This document shows, piece after piece, positions 1 through 5,841 of a stretch of 11,595 bases of DNA. Each line of letters opens with the position of its first letter. The first letter of the stretch is position 1. The position numbers and the translations under genes are program-made. The DNA is from T1Sed10-7 sp047921175 (GTDB lineage: Bacteria > Actinomycetota > Nitriliruptoria > Nitriliruptorales > Nitriliruptoraceae), in NCBI GenBank assembly GCA_047921175.1, contig JBLRWQ010000081.1, positions 1 to 11,595 of the forward strand, written 5' to 3'. Below the pieces are notes generated by a model. The model searched no databases and was not told where the DNA came from. It worked only from the letters and a program-made list of their open reading frames with translations.

Positions 1-617
1 CGGGAGACGAAGAACGACGCGACGGAGTGGATCGCCTCGACCGGTTCGCCGGCGGCGAGCCGGTCCTCGAGCCCGCCGTGGTAGGCGTCCATGACCTGCC
101 GGTAGCGGTCGACCGCGAACAGCAGGGTCACGTTGACGGAGATCCCGGCCGCGATCGTGGCACGGATCGCGGGCAGGCCGGCCCGCGTGCCCGGGATCTT
201 GATGAGCAGGTTGGGCCGGTCGACCTCGGCCCACAGCTCCTGGGCCTGGGCGATGGTGGCGTCGGTGTCGTGGGCGAGCCGCGGGTCGACCTCGATGGAG
301 ACCCGGCCGTCCTGCCCGCCGGTGGCCTCCCAGACGGGGGTGAGCAGGTCGCAGGCCCGGCGCACGTCGTCGGTGGTCAACGCCCGCACGATGGCATCCG
401 CATCGGCACCGCCGGCCTTCAGCCGGGCGATGTCGGCCGCGTAGTCGTCGCTTCCGGTGATCGCAGCCTGGAAGATCGACGGGTTCGTGGTCACCCCGAC
501 CACATCCCGCGTCTCGACCAGCTCGGCGAGGTTGCCGGTGTCCAGCCGGGCGCGGGACAGGTCATCCAGCCAGATCGCGACTCCTTGGTCGGACAGGGCC
601 TTGGTCGCTGCAGTCAT
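1..617 (-). CDS. tal: Transaldolase, C-terminal part cut off by the window edge
   Basis: Transaldolase moves a dihydroxyacetone unit between sedoheptulose 7-phosphate and glyceraldehyde 3-phosphate in the cytosolic non-oxidative pentose phosphate pathway. The first 205 codons are present. Known family members of this long actinobacterial type are about 360-375 residues, so slightly over half is visible. Motifs seen: DTG at residues 26-28, TTNPS with Asn45, SIEVDPRLAHD around 107-117, and LLIKIPGT with the Schiff-base lysine at Lys140 (equivalent to Lys132 of E. coli TalB), then SVASFFVS at the edge. Two consecutive ATG codons occur at 620 and 617. An AGGAG at 623-627 sits 2 bases from the first and 5 from the second, so 617 is preferred. 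The gene follows tkt by 118 bases on the same strand, which suggests one operon. No defect is visible in the part shown. Confidence 0.97.
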   Translation of the reverse strand, partial: MTAATKALSDQGVAIWLDDLSRARLDTGNLAELVETRDVVGVTTNPSIFQAAITGSDDYAADIARLKAGGADADAIVRALTTDDVRRACDLLTPVWEATGGQDGRVSIEVDPRLAHDTDATIAQAQELWAEVDRPNLLIKIPGTRAGLPAIRATIAAGISVNVTLLFAVDRYRQVMDAYHGGLEDRLAAGEPVEAIHSVASFFVS

Positions 618-622
618 CATCG

Positions 623-627
623 CTCCT
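623..627 (-). promoter_or_regulatory. Ribosome binding site of tal
   Basis: Reading the minus strand, AGGAG lies five bases before the second of two adjacent ATG codons and only two before the first. This decides the start at 617 in favour of 620. The 118-base gap between tkt and tal shows no convincing terminator hairpin, so read-through from tkt is expected. Confidence 0.75.
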
Positions 628-735
628 GGATCGTGGTGTCGTCGCGCCGTCGAATCGTTGCCAGATCGGTCGCGTCGGTGTGTCGGTGGATGAACCGATG
701 ACCGGCACGACAGCTTCCCTGCCCGGCTGGGCCAG

Positions 736-2796
736 TCAGCGGGTGAGCTCGCGGATGGCCGCGACCAGGTCGTCCACCGTGAGCCCGTGGTCGGCGAACA
801 GCCGTGCTGGGTCGGCGGACGCGCCGTAGGTCTCGACACCGAGATGCACACCCCGGTCGCCGATCAGGTGCCGCCACGACATCCCGATCCCGGCCTCGAC
901 CGAGACCCGGGCCGTCACCTGTGGGGGCAGCACCTGGTCGCGGTAGTCCCGCGGCTGGGCCGCGAACCATTCCTGGCACGGCATCGACACGACCCGGACC
1001 GCCACCTCACCCTCGAGCGCCTCCTTGGCGGCCAGGGCGAGCTGGACCTCCGACCCGGTCGCGAGCACCACCACGTCCGGGGTGCCGTCCGCATCGGCCA
1101 GGACGTAGCCGCCCCGGGCCACCCCCTCCGCCGAGGTGCCCGGCAGGACCGGGACGTTCTGTCGGGTCAACGCGAGCGCGGCCGGGGTGCCCGGCAGGGT
1201 GTTGCGGCGCTGCACCTCGGCCCACGCGTACACGGTCTCGTTGCCGTCCGCCGGGCGGATCACGTCCAGGTTCGGGATGGCCCGCAGGCTCGTCAGATGC
1301 TCCACCGGCTGGTGGGTCGGGCCGTCCTCCCCGAGCCCGATCGAGTCGTGCGTCCACACGTAGGTGACCGGCAGCCCCATCAGGGCGGCGAGCCGGACCG
1401 CGCCACGCATGTAGTCGGAGAACACCAGGAACGTGCCGGCGTACGGGCGGGTCAGCCCGTGCAACACGATGCCGTTGCAGATCGCCCCCATCGCATGCTC
1501 CCGGATCCCGAAGTGCAGCACCCGGCCACCCAGGTCGCCCTGGAAGTCGTCGGTGGAGCGGTGCGCCGGCAGGAACGACGGCTGCCCTGCCGGGGTCGTG
1601 TTGTTCGAGCCGGCCAGGTCCGCCGACCCGCCCCACAGCTCCGGCAGCACCTCCGCCAGCGCGGTCAACACCTTCCCCGACGCGGACCGCGTCGCGACCT
1701 CGGCCCCCACCTCGAACGTCGGCAGCCCGGCGTCCCACCCGTCCGGCAACGTGCGGGCCCGGAGCCGGTCCAGCAGCCCGGCCCGCTCCGGGTCGCCCTG
1801 CTGCCACGCCTCGAACCGCACCTGCCAGGCCGCACGGGCGGCAGCGCCCCGGTCAGCGACCTGCCGGGCGTGGGCGACGATCTCCTCCGGGACCTGGAAC
1901 GGCGCATGCTCCCACCCGAGCGCGGCCCGGGTCGCGGCGACCTCCTCCGCCCCGAGCTTCGACCCGTGGATCGGACCCGTGTCCTGCTTCGTCGGTGCCG
2001 GCCATCCGATGATCGTCCGCAGGCGGATGAACGACGGCCGTGAGGTCTCCGCCCGGGCCGCAGCCAGCGCCGCGTCCAACGCTTCGACGTCCTCCACGTA
2101 CTCGCCCGTGACGGTCCAGTCGACCTCCTGGACGTGCCAGCCGTACGCCGCGTACCGGGCCGGCACATCCTCGGTGAACGCGACATCGGTCCGACCCTCG
2201 ATCGAGATCCGGTTGTCATCCCACAGCAGCGTCAGGTTGCCGAGCTCCTGCGTGCCCGCCAACGAGCACGCCTCCCCCGACACCCCCTCCTGCAGATCCC
2301 CATCCGAGGCCAGCACGTACACGTGATGGTCGAACACGCTCTGCCCCACCGGCGCGTCCGGATCCAGCAGCATCCGGGTCCGTCGTGCGGCCATCGCCAT
2401 CCCGACCGCGTTGCCGACCCCCTGCCCCAGCGGCCCGGTCGTGGTCTCCACCCCCGCCGTGTGGCCCCACTCCGGATGCCCCGGCGTTGCCGACCCCGCC
2501 GTCCGGAACGCCTCCAGGTCCGCGAGCGTGAGCCCATAGCCCGACAGGAACAGCTGGGTGTACAACGTCAACGACGTATGCCCCGGCGACAACACGAACC
2601 GGTCCCGGCCGAGCCACGACGGATCCGCCGGATCATGCACCAGATGCCGCTGGAACAGCAGGGACGCCGCCGGCGCCAGACTCATCGCCGTCCCCGGATG
2701 CCCATGCCCCGCACGCTCCACCGCATCCATCGCCAACACCCGCGCCGCATCCACCACAGCACGATCCGACTCGGTCCACTGCAACGCTGGTGACAT
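736..2796 (-). CDS. tkt: Transketolase
   Basis: This thiamine-diphosphate enzyme transfers two-carbon ketol units between sugar phosphates in the pentose phosphate pathway. The 686-residue length is normal for bacterial transketolase. Visible motifs in order: HGHPG (31-35), SPGH with His73, GPLGQG (121-126), the ThDP/metal motif ASDGDLQEG around 163-171 ending at Asn195, GIREHAMG with the expected catalytic Glu433 (equivalent to E. coli Glu411), and HDSIGLGEDGPTHQPVE with His495. All expected catalytic residues are present. The ATG at 2796 is chosen because AGGGAG at 2803-2808 lies six bases upstream and homology begins at once. The reading frame stays open to 3063, but that extension is Arg/Pro/Gly-rich and not protein-like. 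tal follows 118 bases downstream. The GGDEF gene diverges from the same intergenic region. Dihydroxyacetone synthase is a relative, but the tal neighbour favours ordinary transketolase. Confidence 0.98.
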   Translation of the reverse strand: MSPALQWTESDRAVVDAARVLAMDAVERAGHGHPGTAMSLAPAASLLFQRHLVHDPADPSWLGRDRFVLSPGHTSLTLYTQLFLSGYGLTLADLEAFRTAGSATPGHPEWGHTAGVETTTGPLGQGVGNAVGMAMAARRTRMLLDPDAPVGQSVFDHHVYVLASDGDLQEGVSGEACSLAGTQELGNLTLLWDDNRISIEGRTDVAFTEDVPARYAAYGWHVQEVDWTVTGEYVEDVEALDAALAAARAETSRPSFIRLRTIIGWPAPTKQDTGPIHGSKLGAEEVAATRAALGWEHAPFQVPEEIVAHARQVADRGAAARAAWQVRFEAWQQGDPERAGLLDRLRARTLPDGWDAGLPTFEVGAEVATRSASGKVLTALAEVLPELWGGSADLAGSNNTTPAGQPSFLPAHRSTDDFQGDLGGRVLHFGIREHAMGAICNGIVLHGLTRPYAGTFLVFSDYMRGAVRLAALMGLPVTYVWTHDSIGLGEDGPTHQPVEHLTSLRAIPNLDVIRPADGNETVYAWAEVQRRNTLPGTPAALALTRQNVPVLPGTSAEGVARGGYVLADADGTPDVVVLATGSEVQLALAAKEALEGEVAVRVVSMPCQEWFAAQPRDYRDQVLPPQVTARVSVEAGIGMSWRHLIGDRGVHLGVETYGASADPARLFADHGLTVDDLVAAIRELTR

Positions 2797-2802
2797 GTCC
2801 GA

Positions 2803-2808
2803 CTCCCT
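2803..2808 (-). promoter_or_regulatory. Ribosome binding site of tkt
   Basis: AGGGAG on the minus strand, six bases before the ATG at 2796. It is the best Shine-Dalgarno match near any candidate start of this frame and rules out the much longer open frame that reaches 3063. Confidence 0.75.
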
Positions 2809-3000
2809 GCCCGTTCGGCATCGCATCGGGCGGCCTCCGGGCCCACGATAGGCGCTCGCGTGCGGGCGGCGTGCCCGGATGCCGGCCCCTGACGGAACCC
2901 CTGCGCCGCGACAGGGTCGCCGCCAACGAGGTCTCCCGTGGATGCTGCGCGCCGGGTCGAGAGATGCGTGGTAGCCGGGTCGCGCCTTCCCGGGGGATGT

Positions 3001-3014
3001 GACACCGTGGTGTC
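3001..3014. promoter_or_regulatory. Palindrome GACACC-GT-GGTGTC, possible operator
   Basis: Two perfect 6-bp arms, GACACC and GGTGTC, are separated by two bases, 49 bases before the GTG start of the GGDEF gene. A two-base centre suits a dimeric DNA-binding regulator better than an RNA hairpin. The position fits an operator or activator site for the cyclase gene. No regulator gene lies beside it and I cannot assign a family. A chance palindrome of this size in GC-rich DNA is possible. Confidence 0.35.
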
Positions 3015-3051
3015 GAGCCGTGGGTACGAGGTTCGGGCCCAGCCATCCGTT

Positions 3052-3055
3052 GGAG
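3052..3055 (+). promoter_or_regulatory. Ribosome binding site of the GGDEF gene
   Basis: GGAG lies eight bases before the GTG at 3064. It supports that GTG as the start rather than the in-frame ATG at 2938, whose extra 42 residues lack protein-like composition. Confidence 0.6.
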
Positions 3056-3063
3056 CGCAGCAC

Positions 3064-4191
3064 GTGGACACCCGATGGGAGACGACGAAGCGTCGCATCT
3101 ACCTGTGGTGCCTCCTGGTGGCGACGCCCACGATCCCGCTGGTGATGTGGCTGCGCTGGGACGAGGAACCCCTGCTGCCGATCAGCTACGCGGTGCTGCT
3201 ACTGGTCCTGGCGTCCACGGCCATCGGCCTGCTGGTCGGCCGCATCACGACCGCGCAGGCCGAGCGGGCGGTGCTGACCACGGTCCCGGTCCTGTGGCTC
3301 ATCCGGCTCGCTGCGGTCCTGTACCTGCAGGACGACCTGGCCGTGGCAGCGTCGACGGTCACCCAGTCGATCGCTCCGGGCTTCGCGATCCTCGCGGTCG
3401 TGGCCTACCTCGCGTTGGATTCCCGGCGGGCCCTGCTGCTCGGGGTCGGGTTCGTCGCGGGCGGCATGGTGCTCGTCGTGCCTCGTGTCCTCCTCGAGGT
3501 GCAGGCTGTCGGGGCGACGAGCGATGCGCTGGGGCTCCTCCGACCCGGTGTGACCTCCGGGGTGATGGTCGCGCTGCTCTACGCCCTGGCCGTGCTCAAG
3601 GAACGCGTCGCGGTGGAGCGGACGGCGGCACAGGTCAACGCCCAGCTGGCGCGGACCGACCAGCTCACGGGGCTGCGCAACCGACGGGCGATCCTGGAGC
3701 GGCTGACGGAGCTCAGCGCGCTCTCGGAGCGTCACGACCGGCCCTTGTCGGTCGCGCTGGTGGATCTCGACCACTTCAAGCGCATCAACGACGACGCCGG
3801 GCATCTGGTCGGGGACCGGGTGCTCCGTGAGGTGACCGCAGCGATCGATGACCTGCTGCGCACCGGTGACGTCCTCGGTCGGTGGGGCGGTGACGAGCTC
3901 CTGGCCGTGCTACCCGAGACGAGCGCCCCGGAAGCCGGCCGCACCATGGATCGGATCAGCCGGCGGGTCCGGCGCGAGGTCACCCTGCGCGCGGGGGACC
4001 GGGAGGGCCGTGACGCGCCGTCGGTCATCCTGCCGCTGACCCTGTCGGTCGGGGTCGCGCAGCGGGCGCCCGGCGACGGGCTGGATGCCCTGCTCGGCCG
4101 CGCGGACCGGGCGCTGTACCGCGCGAAGGAGGCCGGACGGGACCGGGTCGTGGTCGACGGCGAACCGCAGGCGGTACGAGCCACCCTCTGA
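3064..4191 (+). CDS. Membrane-anchored diguanylate cyclase (GGDEF domain)
   Basis: GGDEF enzymes make the second messenger cyclic di-GMP from two GTP. The 375-residue protein has about six hydrophobic helices (roughly 12-30, 41-58, 70-88, 103-118, 123-145 and 162-178), a short charged linker, and one GGDEF domain from about 198. The domain begins with DQLTGLRNRR, continues with DLDHFKRIND carrying the metal-binding Asp234, and has the active loop GGDEL at 275-279. RTGD at 266-269 lies exactly five residues before it, which matches the RxxD inhibitory I-site, so product feedback is likely. The last loop residue is Leu rather than the usual Phe or Tyr; the key Gly, Asp and Glu are kept. There is no PAS, GAF, HAMP or EAL domain, so any signal is probably sensed in or at the membrane. 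The gene appears monocistronic, diverges from tkt and converges on proline dehydrogenase. Confidence 0.95.
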   Translation: MDTRWETTKRRIYLWCLLVATPTIPLVMWLRWDEEPLLPISYAVLLLVLASTAIGLLVGRITTAQAERAVLTTVPVLWLIRLAAVLYLQDDLAVAASTVTQSIAPGFAILAVVAYLALDSRRALLLGVGFVAGGMVLVVPRVLLEVQAVGATSDALGLLRPGVTSGVMVALLYALAVLKERVAVERTAAQVNAQLARTDQLTGLRNRRAILERLTELSALSERHDRPLSVALVDLDHFKRINDDAGHLVGDRVLREVTAAIDDLLRTGDVLGRWGGDELLAVLPETSAPEAGRTMDRISRRVRREVTLRAGDREGRDAPSVILPLTLSVGVAQRAPGDGLDALLGRADRALYRAKEAGRDRVVVDGEPQAVRATL

Positions 4192-4229
4192 ACCCTGCGG
4201 GCCGGCTGTCCCGGGTCCGTCCCGTCCGC

Positions 4230-5153
4230 CTACGGCAGCAGCGCCCGGGCGAAGAACCACAGGTTGGCCGGCCGTTCCGCGAGCCGCCGGACGAAGTACG
4301 GATACCAGGCCTCGCCGAACGGCACGTAGACGCACAGCCGTTCGCCGATGTCGATCAGCCGCTGCTGCACGTCCGCGCGGATGCCGTAGAGCATCTGGAA
4401 CTCGTAGGTCTCCGTGCCGCGACCCAGCTCCCGGGCGTCACGACGGATCGAGCCGATCAGGCGGTGGTCGTGGGTGGCGAAGCGCGGGTAGGTGCCGCTC
4501 TCGAGCAGCTGCCGGGCCGCCGTTGCGTACGCATCGTCGATGTCCTCGCGTCGCTGGTGGGCGATGGCCTCCGGCTCCGCGTAGGCGCCCTTGCACAGCC
4601 TGAGGCTCGCCCCCAGCTCGTTGAGCCGGGCGATGTCCTCCGGTGTGCGGTGCAACGCCGCCTGGATCGCGCAGCCGACGTGGGTGTGCCCCTCACCGTG
4701 CAGGGCCTCGACCAGCTCGATGGTGGCATCGACGGTCGGGGCGTCCTCCATGTCGAGCGTCACGTGCAACCCGGCCTGGCCCGCCGCGGCTGCGAGCCCG
4801 GACAGCCGCTCGCGGGTCCGACGCAGGTCGAGCGCGGCGCCGAGCTGGCTCGGCTTGATCGACACCCCGCTGGTCAGGCCGTGCTCGGCCATCGCCGCGA
4901 TCGCATGCCGGTAGTCGGCTGCCGCGGCATCGGCGTCGGCTCCGTCGCGGACCTTCTCTCCGACGAGGTCGAGGCTGACCGTGCGTCCCGCCCGGTTCAG
5001 ATCCCGTGCCACCTCGGCGGCCTGGCCGAGCTCCTCGCCGGCGATGAAGCGGTGGGTGATGCGGCTGGTCAGCCGGCCGGCCAGCCCGTCGCCCATCGCG
5101 AGCTGTTGGAGCTGGTCGCTCTCGGAGGCGCGGACGAGGATCCTGGAGACCAT
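4230..5153 (-). CDS. Proline dehydrogenase, monofunctional
   Basis: This FAD enzyme oxidises L-proline to pyrroline-5-carboxylate and passes electrons to the membrane quinone pool. The 307-residue length fits single-domain bacterial PRODH (called PruB or PutB elsewhere), not the fused PutA. Motifs of the beta/alpha barrel are all present: SLDLVGEKV, SIKPSQLG, VTLDMED, AIQAALHR, LRLCKGAYAEP, FATHDHRLI, YEFQMLYGIR, and the C-terminal YPYFVRRLAERPAN that carries the paired arginines gripping the substrate carboxylate. The start is uncertain. ATG 5153 begins a few residues before the conserved region, as in relatives, but has only a weak ribosome binding site. An in-frame GTG at 5180 would add nine residues. 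The partner P5C dehydrogenase gene is not in the window. The gene ends 38 bases from the convergent cyclase gene and starts 184 bases from the divergent DoxX-like gene. Confidence 0.96.
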   Translation of the reverse strand: MVSRILVRASESDQLQQLAMGDGLAGRLTSRITHRFIAGEELGQAAEVARDLNRAGRTVSLDLVGEKVRDGADADAAAADYRHAIAAMAEHGLTSGVSIKPSQLGAALDLRRTRERLSGLAAAAGQAGLHVTLDMEDAPTVDATIELVEALHGEGHTHVGCAIQAALHRTPEDIARLNELGASLRLCKGAYAEPEAIAHQRREDIDDAYATAARQLLESGTYPRFATHDHRLIGSIRRDARELGRGTETYEFQMLYGIRADVQQRLIDIGERLCVYVPFGEAWYPYFVRRLAERPANLWFFARALLP

Positions 5154-5181
5154 GGCGCTGTCCCGGAGGGTACGGAGCACG

Positions 5182-5217
5182 ATCGCCGCGGTCGCCGCGA
5201 TCGCAGCGGTCGCCAGG
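5182..5217. repeat. Four imperfect 9-bp tandem repeats, consensus RTCGCMGCG
   Basis: ATCGCCGCG, GTCGCCGCG, ATCGCAGCG and GTCGCCAGG follow one another without gaps, alternating A and G at the first base. The array lies just upstream of the proline dehydrogenase start, inside the 184-base divergent region. On the minus strand in the proline dehydrogenase frame it reads as a short Ala/Ile/Thr run, which could be an N-terminal extension if translation began further upstream. It may be simple GC-rich slippage or a set of repeated protein contact sites. Confidence 0.5.
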
Positions 5218-5324
5218 GTGGGCGACGGCCGCGACGGAGTGTAGGTGGCGGCTGGGTGCGCCCGGTGGCGGAGCCTGGGCGGTCGACCCGAGCTGCGACG
5301 GGGCCAGCACCGAGGTGGCAGGTG

Positions 5325-5330
5325 TACCGT
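5325..5330 (+). promoter_or_regulatory. Possible -10 element (TACCGT) of a leaderless transcript
   Basis: TACCGT matches the TANNNT form of actinobacterial -10 elements and ends seven bases before the ATG at 5338. Transcription would then begin at or next to the start codon. This agrees with the lack of a well-spaced ribosome binding site there. No clear -35 is visible, so this is only a candidate. Confidence 0.3.
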
Positions 5331-5337
5331 CCCGGCC

Positions 5338-5775
5338 ATGACCCCCTTCCATGGCCCGACGGATGGCGTGCCACGCGGCCCCGCGCGCACCCTGGGGCGC
5401 GTGCTGCTGGGCGCCTTCCTCCTGACCGCCGGGACGGGTCACTTCGTCGCGCCCGAGACCTTCCTGGCCCAGGTCCCGCCGTGGACGCCCGCGCCGCTGC
5501 TGGTGGTGTACATCTCCGGGGTGGTCGAGCTCGTCTTCGGTGCACTGCTGGTCGTCGGGTACCGCCGGGTCCTGGTCGGCTGGCTCGTCGCCGCGTTCTT
5601 CGTGGCCATCTTCCCGGGCAACATCTCCCAGGCGGTCACCGGGACGGACGCCTTCGGGCTCGACACGGCGGCGGCGAGGTGGGCGCGGCTGGCCTTCCAG
5701 CCGGTGCTGGTCGTCTGGGCGCTGTGGTCGACGGGGGCCTGGGCGGCCTGGCGTCAGCAGCGCGACGCGCGTTGA
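5338..5775 (+). CDS. Small DoxX-like integral membrane protein
   Basis: The 145-residue protein has four hydrophobic helices, at about residues 19-37, 52-73, 80-95 and 116-135. The first is followed by GHFVAPETFLAQVPPW, the second holds SGVVELVFGALL, and the third ends with AIFPGNISQAV. This layout (AGxxHF, VPPW, SGxxExxxG, FPxNI) is what I recognise from DoxX-like four-helix proteins. Some of these act in sulfur or redox stress, but most have no known function, and no function can be read here. No cofactor motif is visible. The first ATG of the conserved part is used as start; it lacks a good ribosome binding site and may be leaderless. The gene diverges from proline dehydrogenase and ends at a strong hairpin. 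Confidence 0.82.
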   Translation: MTPFHGPTDGVPRGPARTLGRVLLGAFLLTAGTGHFVAPETFLAQVPPWTPAPLLVVYISGVVELVFGALLVVGYRRVLVGWLVAAFFVAIFPGNISQAVTGTDAFGLDTAAARWARLAFQPVLVVWALWSTGAWAAWRQQRDAR

Positions 5776-5778
5776 TCA

Positions 5779-5812
5779 TCGGGGTTCGTCGCAACGGTCG
5801 AGCGAACCCCGA
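5779..5812. terminator. Bidirectional hairpin between convergent genes
   Basis: TCGGGGTTCG (5779-5788) and CGAACCCCGA (5803-5812) form a perfect 10-bp stem with a 14-base loop. It begins three bases after the stop of the DoxX-like gene and lies 29 bases beyond the stop of the opposing large membrane-protein gene. Being symmetrical, it can serve both. There is no T-run on either side, which is common for actinobacterial terminators. Confidence 0.7.
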
Positions 5813-5841
5813 GGAGCAACGCCGGTGATCGTCCGGTCCGG

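Larger units (their letters stand above)
2797..3063. promoter_or_regulatory. Divergent intergenic region between tkt and the GGDEF gene
   Basis: These 267 bases separate two gene starts pointing away from each other, so they must hold both promoters. Open frames cross the region on both strands, but their translations are rich in Arg, Gly and Pro and resemble no protein. I cannot place a confident -35/-10 pair. The clearest structures are the two ribosome binding sites at the edges and a 14-bp palindrome at 3001-3014. Confidence 0.6.

Noticed and set aside
683..698. TCGGT...ACCGA inverted repeat between tkt and tal
   Set aside because: Five-base arms without further structure; not convincing as terminator, operator or riboswitch.
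787..2043. Long plus-strand open frame of 418 codons opposite transketolase
   Set aside because: It is antisense to a clear transketolase; the translation is rich in Arg, Gly, Pro and His with no domain, as expected from GC-rich codon shadows.
2797..3063. Upstream extension of the transketolase frame and of the GGDEF frame
   Set aside because: The extra residues are low-quality (Arg/Pro/Gly-rich), lie before good ribosome binding sites, and would make the two divergent genes overlap.
4192..4229. Possible terminator between the GGDEF and proline dehydrogenase genes
   Set aside because: Only 4-bp stems (CGGG/CCCG) can be drawn in these 38 bases, which is expected by chance at this GC content.
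4464..5828. Plus-strand open frame of 454 codons covering proline dehydrogenase and the DoxX-like gene
   Set aside because: It crosses two well-supported genes in the wrong frame or strand and has no family motifs.
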